DNA from: Sideroxydans sp. CL21
GTDB taxonomy: Bacteria; Pseudomonadota; Gammaproteobacteria; Burkholderiales; Gallionellaceae
Reading direction: 5' to 3'
DNA: 64,000 nucleotides
Assembly (NCBI RefSeq): GCF_902459525.1
Contig: NZ_LR699166.1
Span: 2,430,501-2,494,500, forward strand
A program made the position numbers and the translations under genes. Below are positions 39,297 through 48,406 of the stretch, in pieces; the first letter of the stretch is position 1, and every line of letters begins with the position of its first letter. The notes beneath the pieces were generated by a model, which saw nothing but the letters and a program-made list of their open reading frames with translations, did no database searches and was not told the DNA's origin.

Positions 39297-39548
39297 ATGG
39301 CAAAAGATACGCGACCTGTTTTCGTTCCTGTTTCCGGCGTGGTGCATTCTGCGATTAGCCAGCGTCTTAGTGAGTTGTTCTATCGGTATCGTCAACTTCA
39401 TCAGATGTTGTCTGACGAAGTGTTTAACGCGGTGATGTTGAAGGGGATTGAAGCGTTGGAAAAGGACTCCAGTTCATTGACGTTCGAAACCGTCGATATC
39501 AATTCGATTAACACGGATCACATAAACGCGCCTGATTGGCAGCTATAA
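39297..39548 (+). CDS. Hypothetical 83-residue protein
   Basis: ATG at 39297 has AAGGGAG seven bases upstream. The product is soluble and mostly helical: VSGVVHSAISQRLSELFYRY, then QLHQMLSDEVFNAVMLKGIEA, then an acidic, Ser/Asn-rich tail. No signal peptide or membrane segment. I do not recognise it. It follows the RHS locus on the same strand with an 87-bp gap and may be an orphan accessory gene of that locus. Confidence 0.5.
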   Translation: MAKDTRPVFVPVSGVVHSAISQRLSELFYRYRQLHQMLSDEVFNAVMLKGIEALEKDSSSLTFETVDINSINTDHINAPDWQL

Positions 39549-40386
39549 GATGTTCGTTCTTAAATTCCGAAAAAGTAAGAAGCGGACGCTCCCCCAGACT
39601 GAACCACTATCCAATTCATAAAATTGCCACCGTCTGTAATGGACGAGGAAGTACTCATTGGCAGTGGCGGCATCGACCGTCCTCTTGGCATGCCGTTGAA
39701 CTGCATTTTGCCAAATTGCTCGCCGCTAAGCGGACATGTGTGAACGTCCCCTTGTGGCACGAAACCGAACTAGAAGTTATGAAATTGCTTGCCGGAAAGC
39801 TGCCGGTCGTGAAAGACGGCTTATGGCCGACTTGCGACTGTTTGTCTTTACTCACCTGTATGTCTCTTCTACGCACGGAAGCGGTCATCCCGAAGTCCGA
39901 ATCCTGCTATATAAGTACCGACAGTACAACTAAAAAGAATATATAGGCCGAATGGCATATTGTCCTTTGATGTGCAGTCATGTAGCGTGCGTCCCTTATG
40001 CGGAGCAAAGCAGACATGTGCCGATGGGATGTCCGAAGGACTCAAGTCGGCCAATTCGGGACAGTCGCGACTGTCTGCTTTGCGGCGATGAATACCTAAA
40101 ATAGAATTCCGCCTTGTGCCATCAGCGGAACTACGAATTGGAAAATTCAGTGTCCGTTCCCCGCACCGCTGCGGACCCTCGTGGTTTTCTGAATATGATT
40201 TTGTTTTAGTCTGCGGGAACCTCCTGACTATTTCGATTTCACACTTCTAACCCGAGTATAGTCATACAAGTTACCCGATCGCGGGCACTGCAGAACCGTC
40301 AATCGAGTTCGTTATCACTACAATTAGTAGTAAGCCCATCTAACTTCTCTGCCTAAATCGAAATATATTCGAATAGGCATTCAATA
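39549..40386. other. 0.84-kb repeat-rich non-coding region
   Basis: No credible gene. It contains several degenerate units with GCCGCTAAGCGGACATG (39722-39738), GCCGGAAAGCTGCCGG (39791-39806) and TCTGCTTTGCGGC (40074-40086, inverse orientation), related to the 100-bp repeats near both island ends. The motif GGCCGAATGGCATATTGTC (39946-39964) recalls the one at 34246. A 20-nt run at 40174-40193 recurs with one change at 918-937. The right part also serves as the region behind the convergent receptor gene. Confidence 0.5.
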
Positions 40387-42570
40387 TCAGAACTTGATCC
40401 CCAAAGTCACCCGCAATTGACGCGGCTCTCCCGGATGCACCGTGATCCCGCTCGGCACCACTGGACTCGTCGGTGATACCCGGTAATCCTGCTGATAGGC
40501 GATATCGTAATACTGGCGGTTGAACAGATTGAGTGCGTCCAGCGAGACTGCCATGCGCGGAGAAATCTCGCGCCGCACCCGCACATTGGTCACGATCGCC
40601 GAGGGCGCCGTCAGACTGCCATCCTGGGCGAGCGGATATTGCCCGATGTATCGGGTTTCGACTCCCACCATCCAGGGGCCAGCATCGCGGATCGCGGCCC
40701 TGAGCAGCGCAACCTTGCTCACCGCATTCGGAATCAGGTCCCCGGCGGCGCCGTTGTCATTCATGATTGCATAGCGCGCATGGGTCCAGGCAAGATCGGC
40801 ATCGACCAGCAGCCAGGAATTTGCAATCCAGTGGTTATTCCACTCCACCCCGGTGCGCTTGCTTGCGCCGTTCGGTGTCGTGCTGCCGATCGCAGAGTCG
40901 GCCGCATAGACGATCTCCGAATCGCTATCCAGACTCCAGAACGCAACCGAGCTCTGCAAGCCATCGAACATTTCGGTACGCATCCCGATCTCCCTACCTG
41001 CGCTTCCAACCAGAGCCGGCACCGCAGTCGCGGGCACGCCGGTAGTCGGGTCTACCCTGTCGATCACGCCACGCGCATCGTTGCTATGAAATCCCTTGCC
41101 AGCATTGAGGAACAATTCCGTCCGCTGCCAGGGGCCAAAGATCGCCGAGAACTTGGGCGAAGGACGGGTGCCCCCGGCTGAGCCCGAATTCTGCGGTTGC
41201 ACATACGAAGTCATGTCCATGGAAACGGTATCTTCGCGAAATCCAACCAGGGTGCGTATCCAGCTGGCCCAATAGGTCGTGTTTTGCAGATACAGGCCGG
41301 TCAGGGTCTCTCCAACCCGGTTGTTGCTTACTGCTGCAAAAGGTATGCGCGCCTGCGTGTTCTGCAGGCTGACGTTTATGTTGTCGTGGCGCAACTGCAG
41401 GCCCAGCTCTGTAAACGAATCGTGTTCCAGCAGACCATGGTTCCATCCCCTGACCGCCTGCCCGCCAACGATGTTCCGGTCTTCCGCCTGTTCGAACTGG
41501 TCGCCGGTCGCCGGACGCAATTCGAAGAAAGTGAAGTTCGACCAAAGCTGCAGATGGTAATGTTCGATGAAAGTGGACAACTTCGTATACCCCGCGGAAT
41601 CGCTGCTGCGCCATTCCCCGGAAACGATATCCCGGCTGGAATTTCCGCCGTCGGTGGGATCCAATGCCGAAAAGCGTCCCAGCTGCCCCGAAGCGATCAA
41701 CTCCAGCGGCACCTGGTCTGTCGAATTCCACTTCGCATCGTAATGGATCGCATCGAGCGACCATCCGTTTGTGGCACCGCCATCGCTGAGACGCAACAGA
41801 GCATTGGTCTTGTGCAGATCCTCGTTGACCGCCCACGGACCGTTGTTGCTCATGAGCTCCACTGCGCCGAGCAGGGTCGGGCCGGTTTTGTTGAGTGAAG
41901 ATGTATTCTGGGAATACTGACCTTGTGGCGCCAACACCGTCGACCCCGCCATAAGCACGCGCCGGTAGCCATAGGCTCCGAGAGTCATGTCCGCAAAATT
42001 GTGATCAAGACTGTTCCGGTATTTGATGTCTGCGGAACCGGCTGACGAAAAATCGCTGTTGTCGGCGAAATACGGGCCTTTGCGGTAATCGATGCGTTCC
42101 ACCAGCTCCGGGATCAGGAAATTCACGTCGGAATAGCCCTGACCATGGGCATTGGTGGGCATGTTCGTCGGCACACCGTCCACGTTGGTGGCGAAATCGG
42201 AGCCATGGTCCAGGTTATATCCGCGCAAAAAATACTGATTGGCCTTGCCGTCGCCGGAGTGCTGGGTGACCACCATACCGGGCACGGTCTCCAGCACCTC
42301 GCCCGGCCTGAGCAGAGGGATGTCCTGCAATAACTTACCGCGGACGACCCCTTGGGAAGCTGCATCGGAGGTTCCGACTGCATTGTCGTAATGCCCGGTG
42401 ACCGTCACCTCGGGCAATGTGTTTATCGTTTCAGAATTGGATAACGACTGCTCGTTATCTGACTGCGCATTCACTGCTGTATCAGCCAATGCTACGTTGA
42501 CATGCAAGCCAGCTGTAAAAATAGTCGCTATTACTGCAACCGAAATTAATTGATATGCTTTAAATTTCAT
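40387..42570 (-). CDS. TonB-dependent outer-membrane receptor (1)
   Basis: About 727 residues. A signal peptide (1-30, ending VALA) precedes a TonB box LPEVTVTG near residue 55. The plug domain carries RPGEVLETVPGMVVTQHSG and QYFLRGYNLDHGSDFATNVDG, followed by a 22-strand barrel ending in ...VTLGIKF with the terminal Phe typical of outer-membrane proteins. ATG at 42570 is preferred to a GTG at 42576. The ligand is not evident. Its neighbours suggest a metal complex. It is a single gene on the minus strand facing the RHS locus. Confidence 0.88.
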   Translation of the reverse strand: MKFKAYQLISVAVIATIFTAGLHVNVALADTAVNAQSDNEQSLSNSETINTLPEVTVTGHYDNAVGTSDAASQGVVRGKLLQDIPLLRPGEVLETVPGMVVTQHSGDGKANQYFLRGYNLDHGSDFATNVDGVPTNMPTNAHGQGYSDVNFLIPELVERIDYRKGPYFADNSDFSSAGSADIKYRNSLDHNFADMTLGAYGYRRVLMAGSTVLAPQGQYSQNTSSLNKTGPTLLGAVELMSNNGPWAVNEDLHKTNALLRLSDGGATNGWSLDAIHYDAKWNSTDQVPLELIASGQLGRFSALDPTDGGNSSRDIVSGEWRSSDSAGYTKLSTFIEHYHLQLWSNFTFFELRPATGDQFEQAEDRNIVGGQAVRGWNHGLLEHDSFTELGLQLRHDNINVSLQNTQARIPFAAVSNNRVGETLTGLYLQNTTYWASWIRTLVGFREDTVSMDMTSYVQPQNSGSAGGTRPSPKFSAIFGPWQRTELFLNAGKGFHSNDARGVIDRVDPTTGVPATAVPALVGSAGREIGMRTEMFDGLQSSVAFWSLDSDSEIVYAADSAIGSTTPNGASKRTGVEWNNHWIANSWLLVDADLAWTHARYAIMNDNGAAGDLIPNAVSKVALLRAAIRDAGPWMVGVETRYIGQYPLAQDGSLTAPSAIVTNVRVRREISPRMAVSLDALNLFNRQYYDIAYQQDYRVSPTSPVVPSGITVHPGEPRQLRVTLGIKF

Positions 42571-42645
42571 GGACACATTAATGCAAATACCATCACGATT
42601 TAGTTTGGCGAATTACAACTATCGAATTAATTAGCAATTCCAGGA

Positions 42646-42674
42646 TGTAAGAAGTTTCCTACATTCCTCTTACA
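42646..42674 (-). promoter_or_regulatory. Inverted repeat upstream of TonB receptor 1
   Basis: TGTAAGA (42646-42652) and TCTTACA (42668-42674) are exact complements 15 bp apart. An overlapping imperfect palindrome ATGTA...TACAT (42645-42664) shares the same stretch. It does not resemble a Fur box. It may be the operator for the receptor gene, but the regulator is unknown. Confidence 0.35.
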
Positions 42675-42972
42675 AGAACTGTGCCAGAAGCAAAAAAGCT
42701 TACGTCATGACCGAACGTTATGATGGAATATCCAGTAACCTGCTAAATATCAATAGTTAATTTAAGTGCAACGAAGTTTGCTAGTCCATGTCGCCATGAC
42801 GAAAAAGTAAAAATGGCTCTAATTTAAAGAACATTCAGTGGAAAAGAACTAACCACTTTAAAGAACATTTCCGATCTGCGATACCAGGCATAAGCCAAGT
42901 TTGGTGAGTGTTTGTTTTCAACAAATTTATTTAATCTCTGCGGGTACAATTTCCCCTTTCCTAGAGGCATAG

Positions 42973-43031
42973 GCTGGCCGAGAGCCAGCAGATTAAAGAG
43001 CGCAGAATACCCCGCAGCTTGCTGCGGGGTA
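42973..43031 (+). ncRNA. Candidate structured RNA or palindromic repeat with terminator-like end
   Basis: A 6-bp hairpin (GCTGGC at 42973-42978, GCCAGC at 42984-42989) is followed by a perfect 11-bp GC-rich hairpin (TACCCCGCAGC at 43008-43018, complement at 43021-43031) with a CTTTATTT tail. This could be the end of a small RNA or a mobile extragenic palindrome. I see no clear promoter beyond TACAAT at 42945-42950. Confidence 0.35.
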
Positions 43032-43202
43032 CTTTATTTGAAATGCAACTGTGGGGAACCGCCATTCGAAGTGCCAGATAAAATAAGTACAATCTTCACT
43101 CCGCCGCAAAACCATTCCGGTAGGTGACAACGATGCGGGTGTGTATTTACGATAGTGAGATGATGTCATCTTGAGTGAACTTAAATTCGGTCATTACACT
43201 CG

Positions 43203-44234
43203 TCAGAACATGTAGGTAATGCCTGCATTGCCCAGCCACTGAGGCACCAACTGGTTACCGTTAGAAAATCGGTATGCCGGAATATAAATTGAAGCGTTGG
43301 CCTGCAAGTGTCTGGTCAAGTTCACCATCACACCGGGTGCAATGTACAAATTCCTGTAGCCGCTATTCACGTTACCATAAATGGCGTCGCCCCCGCCTTG
43401 GTCGCTTCCTCGCCACTGGGCGTTCACCTGCAACATGGGAATCACCTTGGTTGTACCCGTCAATCCGTTATAGGTCACTCCTGCAGTAACATTGAGGCTG
43501 TCTCCGGGTTTGTATGACTGGTAGGTGTTCAGCGCGTGCCGATAAGTTCCCTGTGAAAACCAGCCAAACTCCTTGCCGATATATCCCATCTTGTAGCCGC
43601 CGAGCAGTAAATCAGTGGTCCCGGTTCCCGGCTCTGTATCGCGATCCAGCAAAGGCGATGCGGTAGTGGTACCCGTCGGCAATTTCAAGCCGAAGGTGAG
43701 CCCGCTGGACATGTCTGCATCAAACCCGGTGTACATTCCCATCACGCGGATATCGGAAAGTCTGCGGACATTCGCGTTCTCGATGCCGGGGGTCACGCCT
43801 GCAGCCGCATCGGTGACGCCCGGCGTGCCATTGGTGTCGGTGGTAAAGGATCTTTGCCAGAAAGGCACCATGGCCATGATTCCCCAATCCCTGTTGAACA
43901 TATGCTGCCCGTACAGATTGTAGTATTCGGTTTTTATCTGCTGATCCGGGTTAAGTGCGCCTGCCGCATTGCTTGAGCCGCTGTGGTTCTGGTTCTGATT
44001 CATGTATGCGTATTGCAAAGAAACCTGGTCGTTCATGCCGGACACCGGCAAGCCTGGCAGGCCGACATCAAAAATTCCGCATCCGCAAGCGCATGCAAAG
44101 ACTGGAGCGGGTACGAGCGCAGCTCCAAGGAAAGCCATGGAACGAAATTTGGAGAGCCCAAGCGCTATAGACAGTGCCGAACGAAATATTTTATGTAATG
44201 ATTTTGTTTTTGCGGTCACGCGAAATTGTTGCAT
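43203..44234 (-). CDS. Outer-membrane beta-barrel protein with Cys-rich N-terminal motif
   Basis: 343 residues; GGGGA lies upstream of ATG 44234. After a long signal region (to about residue 46) the mature protein begins with ACACGCGIFDVG, a CxCxC motif. The rest alternates polar and hydrophobic residues in beta-strand style and ends in AGITYMF with a C-terminal Phe, as for outer-membrane barrels. There are many Gly/Asn turns. The exposed N-terminal cysteines may bind a metal. I recognise the type (secreted barrel with CACGCG) but no defined function. It is divergent from the small secreted gene at 44514. Confidence 0.65.
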   Translation of the reverse strand: MQQFRVTAKTKSLHKIFRSALSIALGLSKFRSMAFLGAALVPAPVFACACGCGIFDVGLPGLPVSGMNDQVSLQYAYMNQNQNHSGSSNAAGALNPDQQIKTEYYNLYGQHMFNRDWGIMAMVPFWQRSFTTDTNGTPGVTDAAAGVTPGIENANVRRLSDIRVMGMYTGFDADMSSGLTFGLKLPTGTTTASPLLDRDTEPGTGTTDLLLGGYKMGYIGKEFGWFSQGTYRHALNTYQSYKPGDSLNVTAGVTYNGLTGTTKVIPMLQVNAQWRGSDQGGGDAIYGNVNSGYRNLYIAPGVMVNLTRHLQANASIYIPAYRFSNGNQLVPQWLGNAGITYMF

Positions 44235-44513
44235 TGTTTGGTCCCCTTTTTATTTATTTGAAAATTGTTGCTGCTGTGCCAATTCTTTGAGGCATAGGCA
44301 TTATAGGGACGCTTGTGTTGCTAGCCCTGCGACATATTGTCGCAGGGGAATTCTCATTTATCGATGGATAGAAGCTATACGACTCTGAATTGAATGATAA
44401 CTTTAATGATTGTCAGAAATTCTCCGCATAAAAATTCACAAATTAAAGATATTGGCCTTCTTACTGCTTTTTGAAACTCTTTCTTGCGATTACTTCTTCC
44501 CTTTGGTAAGGTG

Positions 44514-44843
44514 ATGGCCGCTATGAGGCTCTCCCGATTCTTTCTTCCCGTATTGTTTGCATTCGCCTTGCTGTCCGCGCAGCAGGTCGGTGCAGAGCAT
44601 GCATTGAGCCATGCGTTCGAAGAACAGTCGCAGAAAGACAAGCAAGCACCGCATTCTAATACCTGTGAAAAATGTGCAACCTATGCACAGCTTGGCAGCG
44701 CTCTCAGTGTTGGCCATTATGATTTTTCTTTGCCACAGGTATCTGATGAAGTTGTACTGCATTACACATCCACCTTCCACCACTTCAACAATCTGGTCGC
44801 CGATGCGCGCGGCCCGCCTGCTCCTCTCCAATATTTCGCCTAA
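44514..44843 (+). CDS. Small secreted CxxC protein (DUF2946-like)
   Basis: 109 residues from ATG 44514 (AAGG upstream; ATG 44523 is possible). A signal peptide ends near VGAEHA. The mature part has several His and the motif HSNTCEKCATYAQLGSAL, recalling DUF2946-type periplasmic proteins found near metal and TonB-receptor genes. It lies 63 bp before TonB receptor 2 on the same strand, so it is probably co-transcribed. A periplasmic metal-binding or accessory role is inference. Confidence 0.6.
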   Translation: MAAMRLSRFFLPVLFAFALLSAQQVGAEHALSHAFEEQSQKDKQAPHSNTCEKCATYAQLGSALSVGHYDFSLPQVSDEVVLHYTSTFHHFNNLVADARGPPAPLQYFA

Positions 44844-44906
44844 TCGCCGGTCCCTCATCCCTTGCGGATGACAGACTGCTTCTAGCAATATTTTTGGAGA
44901 AACACC

Positions 44907-47306
44907 ATGTTTAAGCGCACTCTATTGTGTGCGGCGCTATCTGCGCCGCTATGTGCCTATGCCGCAAATGAACAAGTGCCGGGCTCTGCAGCCGGGCAAG
45001 CTGAACAAACGACTAAAGCCGACAAGTTAAATGCCATCAAGGGACAGTTGCGTAATACCGGTGGGCAGCCTATAGCAGGGGCAAATATCACGCTCAAGTC
45101 TGCCACCGGAGAGGTCATTGGGAATACCACCAGCAATGATGAAGGAAATTTCAACTTTTCCGCCATTGCACCTGGCACATATGTCGTTTTGTCAGATAAA
45201 GCCGGTTACGAATACAACACGTCAAATGTCACGCTTCAAGCTGGGGTGGTAAGCACCATCATTACACTGGCAGCATCGCAAACACCGGAGATCAACATTA
45301 CAGTGGCGCGTTTGGACAATGCCCGCAACGGACTGTCGCCTGAAACTGGCGGCAGCATCTATCGCTTCGCACAAAAGGACATCCAAAATTTGCCGCAGGG
45401 AGACAGTACGCCACTGAACCAGGTTCTTCTTCAGGCTCCCGGCGTGGTCAATGATTCATATGGACAATTACATGTGCGCGGCGATCACGGCAACATGCAG
45501 TATCGCATCAACGGTGTGATACTTCCCGAAGGTATCAGCGGTTTCGGCCAGGCACTCGATACGCGCTTTGCGCAGAACATCAATCTGCTCACTGGCGCGT
45601 TACCCGCACAATACGGCTATCGCACGGCAGGGGTCGTCGAAATCAATACCAAGACCAACTTCGAGAGTGGTGGGCAATTCGATATGTACGGCGGTAGCAA
45701 CAATACCTTCAATCCCAGCGTGGAATATGGCGGTACCAAAGGCAATCTTTCCTATTTCGTCAGCGGCTCCTATCTGACAGACAACGTTGGTATTGAAAAT
45801 CCGACGTCGAGTCGCAATCCGATACACGATACAACGAAGCAAAGCAAAGAATTCGGCTATTTTTCCTACCTGCTGAATCCGGACACCAAAATGAGTGTCA
45901 TGTTCGGCAGTTATGATGGAAATTTCCAGATACCCAACAATCCCGGACAACAGCCGGATCCGAACAATCTGGGCATTTTGCCGCGACTCGGTTTGACGGG
46001 ATACAACTCCGCCTTGCTCAATGATCAACAACGCGAAGTAAATCGTTTCCTCGTATCATCGGTGCAAAGCTCGCTGAATGACAATATCGATTACCAGGTC
46101 TCGCTGTTTACGCGTTATTCCAGCACCCACTACATGCCCGATGTCGTCGGCAATTTAGCCTTTAATGGTGTGGCATCGGACGCTTTTCGCAGCAGCTCCA
46201 GCACCGGCATTCAGGCCGATGCCAGCGATCGCTTGAACGAGACGCACACGCTGCGCATGGGCTTGTTCGGCAGCAATGAAAATATCCAGAGCAACAACAC
46301 GTCCGCGGTATTCCCGGTCGACCCCTCGACCGGATTGGTTTCCGGGTCAGCTTACAACATCGTCGACAACAATCCCAAAAACGGCAACACACTGTTTGGC
46401 GCCTATCTGCAGGACGAATGGTCGGCAACCAAAAAATTGACCGTGAACTACGGCGCTCGATTTGACCAGGTCAACGCCTACGTCAATGAGCATCAACTGA
46501 GTCCGAGACTGGGCCTTGTTTACAAATACAGCGATCAAACCACTTTGCATACCGGATATTCGCGCTATTTCACACCACCGCCGACCGAGCTGGTTTCCAC
46601 CAGCACGCAGGCTTTGTTCCAGAACACGACGAATGCGGCACCCGGATTGAACTCATCGGTAAAATCGGAAAGGGCCAATTACTTCGATGCCGGTGTCACG
46701 CACCAGTTGACCGTAACCACCAGTTTGGGATTGGACAGCTTCTACAAGCAGACCCGGAACACCATAGACGAAGGGCAGTTCGGCCCGGCCTTGATCATGA
46801 CACCGTACAATTATGCGCAAGGCAGAATATACGGTGTTGAGTTGACCGGCAATTACAAGTCAGACAATCTTTCCGGCTATGCCAATCTGGCTCGCACTGT
46901 CAGCCAGGCCAAAGACATTATCTCAAGCCAGTACCTGTTTGATCAGGCCACGCTCAATTACGCGGCAAGCAACTGGGTAAATGTTGATCATGAGCAAGCA
47001 TTGACCATCTCGACCGGCGGCTCCTATCTTTTGTCGGGCACGCGCCTGAGCAGTGATGTGATATTCCAGAGCGGTTTGCGCAACGGCTTTGCCAACACGA
47101 CGAATCTGCCTTCCTATGCAATTGTCAATCTCGGTGCAAGCCGCAAGATCAGTCTCGACGCAACAGGTCCGGTGGAAATAAGACTCGTCATCAACAATTT
47201 GTTCGACAAGATCTACGAAATTCGCGACGGCTCCGGCATAGGGGTATTCGCTCCGCAGTATGGGCCACGGCTCGGCCTGTTTCTCGGCCTGACCAAGCAG
47301 CTCTAA
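44907..47306 (+). CDS. TonB-dependent outer-membrane receptor (2) with carboxypeptidase-regulatory-like domain
   Basis: 799 residues; TTGGAG lies before ATG 44907. A signal peptide (1-19) precedes a CarboxypepD_reg-like beta-sandwich (about 42-125: LRNTGGQPIAGANITLKSA, GNFNFSAIAPGTYVV). The TonB box region INITVARLDN and the plug (LHVRGDHGNMQYRINGVILP) follow, then the barrel ending LGLFLGLTKQL. Receptors of this class import large or scarce ligands using energy from TonB. The exbB-exbD-tonB genes begin 54 bp behind it, so this is a complete uptake unit. Confidence 0.88.
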   Translation: MFKRTLLCAALSAPLCAYAANEQVPGSAAGQAEQTTKADKLNAIKGQLRNTGGQPIAGANITLKSATGEVIGNTTSNDEGNFNFSAIAPGTYVVLSDKAGYEYNTSNVTLQAGVVSTIITLAASQTPEINITVARLDNARNGLSPETGGSIYRFAQKDIQNLPQGDSTPLNQVLLQAPGVVNDSYGQLHVRGDHGNMQYRINGVILPEGISGFGQALDTRFAQNINLLTGALPAQYGYRTAGVVEINTKTNFESGGQFDMYGGSNNTFNPSVEYGGTKGNLSYFVSGSYLTDNVGIENPTSSRNPIHDTTKQSKEFGYFSYLLNPDTKMSVMFGSYDGNFQIPNNPGQQPDPNNLGILPRLGLTGYNSALLNDQQREVNRFLVSSVQSSLNDNIDYQVSLFTRYSSTHYMPDVVGNLAFNGVASDAFRSSSSTGIQADASDRLNETHTLRMGLFGSNENIQSNNTSAVFPVDPSTGLVSGSAYNIVDNNPKNGNTLFGAYLQDEWSATKKLTVNYGARFDQVNAYVNEHQLSPRLGLVYKYSDQTTLHTGYSRYFTPPPTELVSTSTQALFQNTTNAAPGLNSSVKSERANYFDAGVTHQLTVTTSLGLDSFYKQTRNTIDEGQFGPALIMTPYNYAQGRIYGVELTGNYKSDNLSGYANLARTVSQAKDIISSQYLFDQATLNYAASNWVNVDHEQALTISTGGSYLLSGTRLSSDVIFQSGLRNGFANTTNLPSYAIVNLGASRKISLDATGPVEIRLVINNLFDKIYEIRDGSGIGVFAPQYGPRLGLFLGLTKQL

Positions 47307-47360
47307 TTTTTGCAATCAAGCACGGGTTATGCAGGGCATAACCATATAAAGGAGTCTCTC

Positions 47361-48005
47361 ATGCAGGAAATACAAGAAACACTACAAGCCATCAAATTCG
47401 GCGGTGTAATCATCTACCCTTTGTTGGCTTTGGCAGTTTTGGCACTGGTGATCATCATTGACAAGTTCTATCTGCATTGGCGCTACATCAGACTGCCGTC
47501 GTCGCTGTTCAACCTGATCGAAACATTCGGGTTCACTTGGGAAAAGCTGGATCAGGAACTATCTGCATTGACGCCTGGAAATTACTACTCAAGGTTCTCC
47601 CGTATCATCATAGACAACCGCGACAAGCCGATCTGGTGGCTGGAATCGCGCGCCAGCGATGAAGCGCAACTCATCGAAAAAGGGATGGGGCGCGGTCTAT
47701 GGGTTCTGGAAACCATTGTTACCGGCGCGCCGCTGCTGGGGCTGCTGGGAACCATCACCGGCATGATGCATTCATTCAATCTGATTGGCGGCGCTGGCCT
47801 CGTCGATCCCACCGGGGTCACCGGTGGTGTTGCGCAAGCGCTGATTGCCACCGCATTCGGTATCTTCATCGCCATCTTCGCGCTGTTCGGCTTCAACTTT
47901 TTGTCACGCCGCCAAGTGCAGGTGCTTGAAGAAATGGAGCGTCTCGGTACGCGCATGATAGACAATATCCGGCTGAGTCAGCACGAGGGAGGGGCCGAAA
48001 AATGA
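47361..48005 (+). CDS. exbB: ExbB/TolQ/MotA-family proton channel
   Basis: 214 residues from ATG 47361 (AAGGAG upstream). Three membrane helices: about 15-37, then the long pair around ETIVTGAPLLGLLGTITGMM and GVAQALIATAFGIFIAIFAL, the family signature. It forms the pentameric ring that energises TonB. The end overlaps exbD by 4 bp. Confidence 0.93.
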   Translation: MQEIQETLQAIKFGGVIIYPLLALAVLALVIIIDKFYLHWRYIRLPSSLFNLIETFGFTWEKLDQELSALTPGNYYSRFSRIIIDNRDKPIWWLESRASDEAQLIEKGMGRGLWVLETIVTGAPLLGLLGTITGMMHSFNLIGGAGLVDPTGVTGGVAQALIATAFGIFIAIFALFGFNFLSRRQVQVLEEMERLGTRMIDNIRLSQHEGGAEK

Positions 48006-48406
48006 AGATCAGAAAATCTCGCGAATACAAACGCGGACGCATCGAAATCATCCCGATGATCGACGTGATGTTCTTCCTGTTGGCCACTTTCATGCTGGCC
48101 TCGTTGTCCATGCAAAATCTCCATTCGCTGCCGGTCAATCTGCCTCAAGGACATGCTTCGCCAATACAGGCAAAAACGCCGGTTACTTTGACTATTCGAT
48201 CCGATAGCCAGATATTTTTGGATAAAACACAGGTTACACTGGATAACTTGGCAACCACACTGAAGACGATGCTGCCCAACACGGATGCCAGTATTATTGT
48301 CGCTGCGGACAGTAGTGCACCCAATGGCATCACCGTGCAGGCGATGCTCAAGGCCCGCGAAGCCGGAGCGCAACATTTCCTGATTGCGGTTAAACATGTC
48401 GACTGA
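48002..48406 (+). CDS. exbD: ExbD/TolR-family protein
   Basis: 134 residues. The single N-terminal membrane helix carries the proton-accepting Asp in IEIIPMIDVMFFLLATFML. The periplasmic domain (50-134) has the TolR-like fold. ATG overlaps the exbB stop by 4 bp, and the stop lies inside the tonB start region. Confidence 0.93.
   Translation: MKIRKSREYKRGRIEIIPMIDVMFFLLATFMLASLSMQNLHSLPVNLPQGHASPIQAKTPVTLTIRSDSQIFLDKTQVTLDNLATTLKTMLPNTDASIIVAADSSAPNGITVQAMLKAREAGAQHFLIAVKHVD

Larger units (their letters stand above)
42577..43202. other. 0.63-kb intergenic region with operator-like and hairpin elements
   Basis: No protein gene is supported. It holds an inverted repeat TGTAAGA-N15-TCTTACA (42646-42674) about 75 bp upstream of receptor 1, a 13-bp direct repeat TTTAAAGAACATT (42823-42835 and 42857-42869), and two hairpins at 42973-43031 described separately. 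Confidence 0.5.

Noticed and set aside
39536-39946. A 136-residue plus-strand frame in the repeat region
   Set aside because: It runs through several degenerate repeat units, has no ribosome site and no known fold, so it is treated as non-coding.
42912-43127. A 71-residue frame through the two hairpins
   Set aside because: Its middle is the palindrome itself and it lacks a start signal; a structural RNA or repeat explains the sequence better.
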